A stretch of 64,000 nt of DNA from Verrucomicrobiales bacterium (GTDB lineage: Bacteria > Verrucomicrobiota > Verrucomicrobiia > Verrucomicrobiales > DEV007), in the NCBI GenBank assembly GCA_021648365.1, contig JAKISY010000003.1, forward strand, positions 54,129 to 118,128, in the 5' to 3' direction. Below the pieces are notes generated by a model. The model did not search any database and was not told the DNA's origin. It saw only the letters and a list, made by a program, of their open reading frames with translations. Positions 1-9,031 of the stretch are shown here, in pieces. Every line of letters starts with the position of its first letter. Within the stretch, counting starts at the first letter, position 1. A program made the position numbers and the translations under genes.

Positions 1-995
1 TCCAATATATATCACAATCAACCATACTGCTAGGCCTTTGATTTAAGGCTTTTCCTGAAATGCCATCCAGATCCCGCACAATGCAGCTAGGTCGGATACC
101 CCCTTTGAAATCGCTTCTAGAATTCTCAAGCACCATTTGCGTCCCAAAATCGTTTCGATAATAGCGGCTCAGTTTTAGGCATTAGATTTATGGGCAATGT
201 TGGATATTATTTGAAACTTCAAGCCAACTATTTCAAATTTGAGTAATCGGCTTCTAAGTTTTCTTTTTTGCGCGAAGCGAAATACTTAATTCTACGTAGT
301 GGAGTAAAAATGTGAGTAACTATGAGCTCATTCTAAGTTCGACACATGGATGTGTGTATTAATAAGATTCATGACATTTATTAGAAACTAAGTTCAATCT
401 ATGCGCGTGTTAGCACAAGAAACGCGCATTTCTAATGATAATTGAAATTTAATTCACCTGGATAGAGCAATATATGCGCAGTAATTAACATTATGCGAGC
501 AGCCGAGAGGGTTGTGATATGCAATTAAATAACTTTATTTGAATAAAATTACAGTAAAATGTAATCTTGATAATTAGATTTACAGTCTACTTGCTTAGAT
601 TTAAATCTATATAGATATAGCCACCTATTTTCAGTATGCGCACATTAAGGTTAGATATTCACAATATTTTGATACTAAAGTAGTTACGAGTAGGTCTCGG
701 CCCAAAGTATAGTTGAGATATATTAGTTGAAACCTAACTCTGCAAATAACTAAATATTGCTAATTTGAAAGTATTTTTAGCCGTAATTTTACTTGTTTAC
801 CAAAAAGTGCGTCGCAAAGACGAAATAAAATCTTTACAAATTATTAGATTTTCATTATTTATATTAATGCAAGCGAAAATTAAAGTCGAAGCCTCCAATG
901 AGATTTAAGAAAGCACATTAAAATACAAAATATCCCTACATTGAAAATCATAAACTTATTTCAAAATCCTCCTAAACTTCGTCCCATCTAATCCT
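1..995. other. AT-rich stretch without a recognisable gene
   Basis: No convincing reading frame is visible in either direction. The stretch is clearly richer in A and T than the rest of the window and has many short A/T runs. It precedes the Roadblock/protoglobin gene set and may hold that set's promoter, but I could not fix -35 and -10 elements with confidence. Confidence 0.5.
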
Positions 996-1439
996 ATGCC
1001 CCCCACACTAACGCTCGAAAAATCATCTAACACGTATCTGAAAGGACCAATAGATGAGAGCTCGCATCAAAGTAATCGTAAATTAGCGCAGCCTGCACAG
1101 AGCGAGGGTAATATGGCGACTAAAATAAAGAGCAAAGCTCCCGCAATAGATTTTTTTAGAGTTTCCTCTCAAGGGCTAACTAGCGATTTTGATCCCGAAG
1201 AGCAACAAAGAGTATCAAGTAAGGTTGCCAGTATGAGGGAGGGAAGCGAAGCTATAGGGGAGGCGCTAGAAATGAACACCGTCGGCTACGTTGTATTGTA
1301 TGATGATGATTCTACGCTAGCCTACCGCTACGATCCTGAGTCTGATCCTATGAGACCGCACTTGATTGGTGCCACAACTAGTCAGCGCGTGTCGATGTCG
1401 ACTTTACTAAGGAAAATAGTAAATCAGAGCATTTACTAG
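996..1439 (+). CDS. Hypothetical protein upstream of a Roadblock gene
   Basis: This encodes a soluble acidic protein of 147 residues that I do not recognise. It has no signal peptide or membrane segment. An in-frame ATG at 1113 lies four bases after GAGGG and would give a 109-residue protein starting MATKIKSK, which may be the true start because the first 39 residues look like low-complexity leader. A run of Asp residues (YDDD) and the segment GYVVLYDDDSTLAYRY suggest a beta-rich core. It lies 128 bp before the Roadblock gene in the same direction, so it may belong to the same regulatory set. Function is unknown. Confidence 0.5.
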   Translation: MPPTLTLEKSSNTYLKGPIDESSHQSNRKLAQPAQSEGNMATKIKSKAPAIDFFRVSSQGLTSDFDPEEQQRVSSKVASMREGSEAIGEALEMNTVGYVVLYDDDSTLAYRYDPESDPMRPHLIGATTSQRVSMSTLLRKIVNQSIY

Positions 1440-1567
1440 AACTTAGAAATAAATGCGACACTCTTTCCGAGGAAAGTAGATAAAAGGAACTTACAAATGC
1501 CTTTACTGGCAGCTTTTAACAATCTCACTAAAATAAACTAACAAAGATAACTAACTAAAATAATATC

Positions 1568-1942
1568 ATGGCAATAACATCAAAATCTGACGCTCTGAAT
1601 ACCATTCTTAACACGCTATCGTCTTCCAGTGGCGATATTGAAGCTTCGGCGATCATCTCCTCGGACGGTCTCATGATCGCATCAAACTTCCCAGCAGGCT
1701 TGGATGAAGACCGCGTGGCGGCTATGGCGGCGGCTCTTTTATCCATGGGTGAGCGAGCTTCTGGCGAACTCTCACGTGGGGATCTCGATCAAATTTTCAT
1801 CAAAGGTGAAAATGGTAATTTGATCCTAGTAACAGCAGGCAATGACGGCATGCTGACCACATTGACTACGGCGAATGCCAAATTGGGCTTAGTGTTTTTA
1901 GATATGAAACGAGCAGCTCTAGAAATCGCTCGTATCGTATAA
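1568..1942 (+). CDS. Roadblock/LC7 domain protein
   Basis: The 124-residue product is a single Roadblock/LC7 domain. The pattern is typical: an N-terminal helix, the strand SAIISSDGLMIAS (about residues 27-39), a helix with AAMAAALLSMGERA (about 49-62), a strand pair around IFIKGENGNLILV, and a long C-terminal helix. In bacteria this family forms dimers and often acts with small Ras-like GTPases such as MglA as an MglB-type regulator. No GTPase gene is seen in the window. It is followed 51 bp later by two protoglobin genes and then a Ser/Thr kinase, which suggests a shared signalling role. The family call is firm; the partner is unknown. Confidence 0.85.
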   Translation: MAITSKSDALNTILNTLSSSSGDIEASAIISSDGLMIASNFPAGLDEDRVAAMAAALLSMGERASGELSRGDLDQIFIKGENGNLILVTAGNDGMLTTLTTANAKLGLVFLDMKRAALEIARIV

Positions 1943-1993
1943 ACAACACTTATTGATTCTTTCATCTACTTCTAATACTGAACAAGTAAGCCG

Positions 1994-2593
1994 ATGCCAA
2001 TCACTACTGATACAAAAAATGGTTGGATAGCTGTTTTCGAGCAGAGCAAAGCGATCACTGGATTTTCGATAGAGGATGAAGAGCTCATTCGCAATGCTGC
2101 GAACAGTTTGTTGCCTCGATCAAAAGACATTGCTGCTGAGTTCTATGAAAAACTTCTCGAATATGAGCCAACCGCAAATATTTTGAAGGATTTAAACCTA
2201 GGAGAAGAGTTGGTAGACAAGCACCTGAGGCAATGGGTCGAATCATTGCTCAAAGGTCAGTATGACGACTCCTTCTGGGCTTGGCATTGGGTGATAGGAT
2301 TGATTCTAGTCCAGTTTAATCTTGATCGAGTCAACCTCACTTCCTTGATAGGTCAGCTGCAGAAAATATTAATTAAAAAAGCGTTCGAAATATTCCGAGA
2401 AAACTCGGCTGTACAAATAACATTCGCTCTTATTAATCTTACCAGTTGCCTTTCGCTAATCATCCTCAAATCCTATTCACATGAGTATGACAATGCCATT
2501 GCTGCGTCGGGTTTAAAATCATCGGTTTTGAATCGAATGATTTCAATGGAGGTGAAAAACAAAATAAAGAGCTTCAGCAAAGATGCTGCTTGA
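1994..2593 (+). CDS. Protoglobin-like protein lacking the proximal histidine
   Basis: The 199-residue protein aligns along its length with the next gene, a protoglobin. Shared features are GF(S/T) near residue 23, the helix ending in EFYEKLLEYEP (about 49-59), a conserved H..W at 77-81, and a YD motif at 90-91. In protoglobins a histidine in the F helix binds the haem iron. The neighbour has it at H97 in KVHVKIGLD. Here the matching position is Leu105 in LILVQFNLD, with no gap needed in the alignment. The protein may therefore bind no haem or bind it differently; His98 lies seven residues earlier. It could be a partner or antagonist of the normal protoglobin. A C-terminal extension of about 25 residues is lysine-rich. 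Confidence 0.75.
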   Translation: MPITTDTKNGWIAVFEQSKAITGFSIEDEELIRNAANSLLPRSKDIAAEFYEKLLEYEPTANILKDLNLGEELVDKHLRQWVESLLKGQYDDSFWAWHWVIGLILVQFNLDRVNLTSLIGQLQKILIKKAFEIFRENSAVQITFALINLTSCLSLIILKSYSHEYDNAIAASGLKSSVLNRMISMEVKNKIKSFSKDAA

Positions 2594-2649
2594 ATAAATC
2601 AGAATAACACAAACCGATAATAAAAATACAATAACAAACTAATAAAATT

Positions 2650-3192
2650 ATGTCTAGATACGAAAATTACACTGAAATGAAAAAATTCGTTGGATTCACC
2701 TCTGACGATATCGAGAACCTCAAATCAATGGCTCCCGTTTTTGAAAAACATGGAGCTACACTTACCGATTTTTTCTATGAAACTCTAGAGTTGTATCCTG
2801 AAACAGCTGCCTTGATTGAAGGGCGTGTTGATACGCTTAAATTAACGCATTCGCGTTGGATGGGGGAGTTGTTTACTGGAGTGGAGGGTGGTTATGACGA
2901 AGCTTACTTCAATAACCGTGATATCGTCGGTAAAGTTCACGTTAAAATCGGTCTGGATCCAAGGTGGGTAGAGGGTGTGATGAACATCATCCGTACTGGC
3001 GGTCACGCGGCTTTGTCGCAAGAGCTAGAGTCCGCTGCCGATCTGGGAGCTAAATTCAATTCTCTGTGTAAAATACTCGATTTGGATCTCATGGTCATCA
3101 ACTTATCTTACGCGGACGAGCGTCTCACTAGGCTCGCCACGTTTACCGGCATGAGCCGTAAGCTTATCGAGAACTGTATCAACTCCGGATAG
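2650..3192 (+). CDS. Protoglobin (globin-coupled sensor type, single domain)
   Basis: The 180-residue protein matches the protoglobin family, haem proteins of the globin-sensor lineage that bind O2, CO or NO. It has GFTSDD near residue 15, FFYETLELYPE (41-51), THSRWMGELF (66-75), and the F-helix segment GKVHVKIGLDPRWV (94-107), in which His97 is the expected proximal haem ligand. No output domain is fused, so any signal must pass to a partner protein. It follows the degenerate homologue by 56 bp in the same direction, with a hairpin after its stop. Cytoplasmic, with no signal peptide. Confidence 0.85.
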   Translation: MSRYENYTEMKKFVGFTSDDIENLKSMAPVFEKHGATLTDFFYETLELYPETAALIEGRVDTLKLTHSRWMGELFTGVEGGYDEAYFNNRDIVGKVHVKIGLDPRWVEGVMNIIRTGGHAALSQELESAADLGAKFNSLCKILDLDLMVINLSYADERLTRLATFTGMSRKLIENCINSG

Positions 3193-3221
3193 GCGACTAT
3201 CTTACTAGGTAAATATTCCAG

Positions 3222-3251
3222 CTCCTTTCGTTGACTTGACAACGAAAGGAG
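3222..3251 (+). terminator. Hairpin between protoglobin and kinase genes
   Basis: A perfect 12-bp stem (3222-3233 with 3240-3251, CTCCTTTCGTTG pairing with CAACGAAAGGAG) encloses a 6-base loop. It lies 30 bp after the protoglobin stop. No T run follows, so it may be a weak terminator or an RNA-stabilising hairpin rather than a classic intrinsic terminator. Confidence 0.45.
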
Positions 3252-3343
3252 TAGCTACCCTCAACGCGCTATTAAAAAAGATCCCAACTTAAATTTTCCA
3301 GAGCTTTAATTAAATTTAGTAAAATATAACCTTGTTTAAAATT

Positions 3344-4651
3344 ATGGCTAATCGATATGAAATTAAAAATAAGATCGGGCGAGGAGGAGTTGGAGCTATT
3401 TACAAAGCGTATGACAAAACGTTAAAGCGAGATGTCGCGATCAAGCGGCTATTACCTATTGAAGAAACTCATCTCAACGATTCTACGAATCACACACTCA
3501 CTCGCGAAGTAGATGCTCTTTCTCGATTGCACCACCCGAATGTAATCAATCTTTTTGCCTTTGAAGAGGATGAAGAAGGTCCTTACGTTGTGATGGAATA
3601 TATCAAAGGTAATACGATCAGAGATATAGTGAAGTATGATGCGATGACATTGGACAATCTTATCAATGTCGCCAACCAAACTCTAGACCCACTGATTACG
3701 GCGCAAGAGCTTGGACTTCTACATCGTGACATCAAACCTGATAATATAATGCTGCAATGGCTGTCTTCGGGCAGTTTTCAAGTTAAAATACTAGATTTTG
3801 GGCTGGCGAAATTTAGCCTTACACCATCGCTGCAAACGCTAGATCAAACAGGAGCTTTCATGGGCTCTATTGATTACTTAGCTCCCGAGCAACTTGACCG
3901 TCATCCCTTAGATGCTCGGACTGATCTCTACTCGCTTGGCTGCGTATTTTATTATTGTCTCACCCAGCGTTCTCCCTTCGAGGGCGATACCCCTGCAGAG
4001 ACGATGAGCAATCACCTAGACCATACTGTCACACACATCTCACAAATCAGGCAAGATGTCCCGCACGCTATAGCCGAATGGCTAATGCTGTTAATAGCTC
4101 GACAACCTGAGCACAGACCTGAAAATGCCAAAGTTGCGTTAGAGCTTTTCAAACAAGCCCGCGAGGGAAATGTCCCGTTACTTAGCGTATCAGAAACTAC
4201 GGAGGCGCATTCCTCAAAGGAACAAGCTACTTTGCTAACCGCTACGCATGAGGTTGTCACCAGCCCCGTTGCTATTGGACCTCCAGGAGCGCTATCTTCT
4301 TTGCTGAGCACAATTGACTCAGCTCCGAACAATCGCAAGGCTGCACCTGCGGAAATATCCAGCCCCGTGTTACCTCCAGCCAAAATAGCGGTAGTGTCTA
4401 CGCCTGCTCAGACACTCTGCACGTCTGGTCCCCTGCCTATCAGCACAGGTGTTGTTGCTAAAACCAAACGAATCAGTGAGCAATCTAATCCTTCATATCG
4501 AGAGCCGTCTCGGTTTTCTAGAAATGTAAAATCTCCTCAAGTTTGGGCAATTGCCGCCCTGACCTTCATCGTCATAATTTTGACGGGTTTACTGATGGAT
4601 GAAAAGTCTGATCAAGAAAAGGATAAAAAAATCAACCAATCGATTCCATAA
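3344..4651 (+). CDS. Membrane-anchored Ser/Thr protein kinase (Hanks type)
   Basis: All core kinase motifs are present in the 435-residue protein numbered from the ATG at 3344. They are the glycine loop GRGGVG (12-17), the ATP-binding Lys34 in VAIKR, the catalytic loop HRDIKPDN (127-134), DFG (151-153) and APE (180-182). After the kinase domain (to about residue 270) comes a Pro/Ser/Ala-rich linker, then one hydrophobic segment (about 400-418) and a short charged tail, so the kinase faces the cytoplasm and is anchored by its C-terminus. There is no extracellular sensor domain. A TTG four codons upstream (3332) is in frame, but the ATG is the better start. Its position after two protoglobins and a Roadblock protein suggests it could relay their signal. 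Confidence 0.9.
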   Translation: MANRYEIKNKIGRGGVGAIYKAYDKTLKRDVAIKRLLPIEETHLNDSTNHTLTREVDALSRLHHPNVINLFAFEEDEEGPYVVMEYIKGNTIRDIVKYDAMTLDNLINVANQTLDPLITAQELGLLHRDIKPDNIMLQWLSSGSFQVKILDFGLAKFSLTPSLQTLDQTGAFMGSIDYLAPEQLDRHPLDARTDLYSLGCVFYYCLTQRSPFEGDTPAETMSNHLDHTVTHISQIRQDVPHAIAEWLMLLIARQPEHRPENAKVALELFKQAREGNVPLLSVSETTEAHSSKEQATLLTATHEVVTSPVAIGPPGALSSLLSTIDSAPNNRKAAPAEISSPVLPPAKIAVVSTPAQTLCTSGPLPISTGVVAKTKRISEQSNPSYREPSRFSRNVKSPQVWAIAALTFIVIILTGLLMDEKSDQEKDKKINQSIP

Positions 4652-4966
4652 CCAGCGGCATAGGTGAAGTTGCCTGTATACTGCCAACCAAAAAATAAAT
4701 AATCAAGCTAAAATCTAACTCTAACAAAAAAGCGATGCAATTCCCCAACAAACTTTCAAACAAAAACACACTACCGAAACGAGTAAATCGCGATGATCTA
4801 GACTGCGCGATATTTAAGGAGCTTTTCAAACAACTACCCAGCTTGCATTGGTTCACACAAGGAGCAGAATGCCGGTTAATGTATTTCGAGAATGTGACAT
4901 TAGAATATTGGAGCCCCAAGTAGTGTATCTTTGATAGCAAGTTCATTGAACGATACTTTTCACCCA

Positions 4967-4997
4967 CAAAAAACCCGATACCGTGAGGCATCGGGTT
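4967..4997 (-). terminator. Intrinsic terminator of the small outer-membrane protein gene
   Basis: AACCCGAT (4972-4979) pairs with ATCGGGTT (4990-4997) around a GC-rich loop. Read on the minus strand, the stem is followed by a run of T. It lies about 30 bp beyond the stop of the minus-strand gene that ends at 5029. Confidence 0.75.
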
Positions 4998-5028
4998 CTT
5001 GAATTATTATGAAGGATTAGAAAAATGC

Positions 5029-5568
5029 TTAGAATGCAATTTTCAGACCAACGCGAGCGACTGAGTAGTTTTCACCAGAAAGACCAGTAGAGCCTTCAGG
5101 GAAGTGGTAGATCCAGTCACCGAAAAGACCGAGGCTTCGTGTGATGCGGAAGTCAAGTCCTGCACCCAAGCGACCGATGAAGTTGAACTCTCCATCACCG
5201 TAGATGAGTCCAGCACCTGCAAGTGCGTAAGGTGCGATTCTATTGATAGGAACACGAATGATCGCATCAACCGTGTAGTTGTGCCAAAGACCGGCTTCAT
5301 CAGTATCGACCCACATAGCAGAACCTCCCAAGCCAAAGTAGTCAGAGAAAAAATGCTCTGCTCCAATACCAGCACCCCAGGTTTTAGACAGAGCGTCTTG
5401 ATCAGGTTTCACGTAAGCACCAAAGGCGCTGATTGTAGTTTCTGGTCCAAAAAAGGAAGCAGAAGGAGCAGGTGCACTGCTTTGATAATTGACGGGTGTT
5501 CCGCCAAATGCGACTCCGCTAAGCATAAAGCCAGCAGCAATAGTTGTAAGGATAGTTCTAGTTTTCAT
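5029..5568 (-). CDS. Small outer-membrane beta-barrel protein
   Basis: The 179-residue protein starts with a clear signal peptide (MKTRTILTTIAAGFMLSGVAFG). The rest shows alternating hydrophobic strands with Gly and aromatic residues, such as YFGLGGSAMWVD, PYALAGAGLIYGDG, FIGRLGAGLDFRI and LGLFGDWIYHF, ending in a strand with a terminal Phe, as outer-membrane barrels do. It resembles the OmpA/OmpW-like small barrel class, but I cannot assign a specific family. It is a single gene with its own terminator. Confidence 0.75.
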   Translation of the reverse strand: MKTRTILTTIAAGFMLSGVAFGGTPVNYQSSAPAPSASFFGPETTISAFGAYVKPDQDALSKTWGAGIGAEHFFSDYFGLGGSAMWVDTDEAGLWHNYTVDAIIRVPINRIAPYALAGAGLIYGDGEFNFIGRLGAGLDFRITRSLGLFGDWIYHFPEGSTGLSGENYSVARVGLKIAF

Positions 5569-5727
5569 GATTAGTAATTGAGATGATGATAGGTGGAAAT
5601 TTAGGAAATGGCAAGCTTTTTTATGGAAATTATCAAATTTTGTATTTTTATGAAAATTGCTTCTTATTCTTAATGGCTTCGCGGGTCTTTTCTTGCTGAA
5701 CGCCGTTTGTTTCGCTTCAGTTGTAGC

Positions 5728-6521
5728 GTGAGTATTTTTGATCGCTTTTCATTAAGGGGGAAGCACCTGTTCATTACAGGAGGACGTCGAGTTTTAGGCA
5801 GGGAAATGGCTTGGCTTTGGCGGATGCAGGTGCGGATGTGATATTATCTGGTCGCGAGTTGGAGAGCCTAGAAGCAACGGTTGCTGATATTCGTGCCTTT
5901 GGTAGGGAGGCGGTGATCGTGCAGGCGGATATGGGCAATGCGAAAGAATGCGAGCAAGCGTGTCAGCGGGTCTTAGATGAAAACGGACCAATTGATATTT
6001 TGCTTAACAATGTGGGAGGTAGGTTGATCGATATCCCTGCGAAAGAGTTGCCCTTAGAGCAGTGGCAAAAGATCGATTTGAACCTGATGAGCACTTTCCT
6101 GTGCACCAAAATCATTGGTGGTGCTATGTTGAAGCGGGAAACTCCTGATAGGGTGATCAATATCGCTTCGATGTCGGGTATGATCGCTAACCGAGGTGCT
6201 GGCGGACGCTGTTATGAGACATCGAAAGCGGCGATCATACAGTTCACTCGTGCCACAGCAGCTGACTGGGCATCGCGCGAGGTGACGGTGAATGCGATTT
6301 GTCCTGGAGGCTTCAAGACCGCACCCAATCAAAAGTGGTCAAGGGAGAATCCGGAGGTGATCGAATCCTTCAATACTCAGATACCGATGGAGAAATTTGG
6401 CGAGCCAGAAGAGCTAGGTCCCTTGGCTGTGTATTTGGCGAGTGATGCTTCACGATACATGACGGGTGCCGCTTTGCTGATCGATGGAGGCTATACGCTT
6501 TGGTGTGCAATTATCCATTGA
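5728..6521 (+). pseudogene. SDR-family dehydrogenase with a frameshift near its N-terminus
   Basis: A GTG at 5728 opens a frame reading MSIFDRFSLRGKHLF followed by the NAD(P) motif ITGGRRVLGREMA. Near 5809-5812 the frame is lost, and the rest of the protein (LADAGADVILSG to the end) continues from 5811 in the next frame. Adding one T in the GCTTGG stretch would restore a normal SDR of about 264 residues. The downstream part has NNVGG, the active-site Tyr and Lys in YETSK, and the C-terminal DGGYTLW. It is closest in style to sugar-acid oxidoreductases such as KduD or the D-mannonate/gluconate type. Either the gene is broken or the assembly lost one base. Its 3' end overlaps the convergent amidohydrolase remnant by 11 bp. 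Confidence 0.8.
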
Positions 6522-7269
6522 AGAATACTTTCGCCGCGGTGTCGCGCAGGATCCAGTTTTTGTCTTCGGTGCCGAGGGATTCATCGAGGCGTTTTTTGAT
6601 GAGGTCGATGGCGTTGGCGTAGTGGTGACCGCGGACTATTTGATAGGAGCCAGTCGCTGGCCCACATGATTCTGTTGGCACCGAAGGTGTCGCGGAGACG
6701 AAGGATCATCGGTCCTAGATCGGTATAAGGTGCCGCTTTTTTGCCAAAGGCATAAAAGGCTGAAGCTTTCACATGAGTGTTTTCGAAGTCGGCTAACTTG
6801 CATAATTGGTCGAGGTCGATTTTTTCGATGATGCCACTGGCTCTTATCCTGGAAAATGATCGATGACAACAGGCGTTTTGGGGAACTGCTCGCACATCGC
6901 CGCGATGGCGGGTAGGGCTTCTGGATTGGATAGCGGACACATGGCGAGACCGTGATCGGCTCCATATCTCCACATCGCTATCATGCCAGGGGCTTTCACC
7001 CAAGCTTCGACGGGCTCTTTTTTCCCCGCGCGCAGGCGAAAACCGCGTATGCCTTGATGTCGCAGTTTTTCCATGGAGCTTTTGATGTTGTCGGCATTTT
7101 CGTCGATGACTGCGACACCAGAAAATACGTTGGGGTATTTTTTGATTATGTCGAGCATGTAGCGGTTGCCATATTTGTAAAAGCTCATTTGGATCAGGAC
7201 GACTCGGGTCACTCCTGTGGGGCGGCTGTGAGTGAAGAGCTGCTCTGGTGTGAAGCTTGCTGGCTTCAT
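6511..7269 (-). pseudogene. Amidohydrolase (Amidohydro_2) remnant with two frameshifts
   Basis: Three consecutive pieces of one amidohydrolase-2 type TIM-barrel protein lie in changing frames on the minus strand. The first runs from 7269 to VVIDHF near 6858. The second runs from RASGIIEKIDLDQL to MWASDW near 6645. The third runs from RGHHYANAIDL to KVFFNG and a stop at 6511. A missing G near 6858 and a one-base change near 6645 explain the breaks. The usual N-terminal beta strand with the metal-binding HxH motif is absent, because the frame starts 9 bp after the DUF1501 stop. The gene is therefore 5'-truncated as well as frameshifted and is unlikely to make an active enzyme. Confidence 0.8.
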
Positions 7270-7278
7270 GTTTTCTTT

Positions 7279-8730
<1,452 letters not shown>

Positions 8731-9031
8731 GGTGTCTTTAAATGGGCAGCTTTTTGAATTTAGACGGGTTCAGTCGGGATGCTAGATATTTTGTGTGCAT
8801 GTTTATGGCTTACCCTGAGCGACCGCTGCTCTCATTAGCCCTGGTTGATGGAAATGAAAAATCCGGTGCAGTTTTGCAGGGTTCAGTAATTGCCATGGTG
8901 CGAAGGCTTGACGGTAGAACTAATTACTGTTCTAATCAATAAAGATGAATCATCTGCTCGACTAGCCTCTCTGCAATCGTGGTTAGGCAATAAAAGGGCA
9001 ACGATGGTGAAAAAGTGAATTCCTAGCATTT
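8731..9031. other. Intergenic region between divergent genes
   Basis: About 300 bp separate the start of the DUF1501 gene from the start of the next plus-strand gene. It should hold promoters for both. A 66-codon plus-strand frame is present but has no coding character or recognisable domain, so I treat it as non-coding. Confidence 0.4.

Noticed and set aside
4735..4923. 62-codon plus-strand frame between the kinase gene and the terminator
   Set aside because: No recognisable domain, no ribosome site and a poor coding pattern; it overlaps an equally long frame on the other strand.
8742..8942. 66-codon plus-strand frame next to the DUF1501 start
   Set aside because: It lies in the expected divergent promoter region and has no protein-like pattern.
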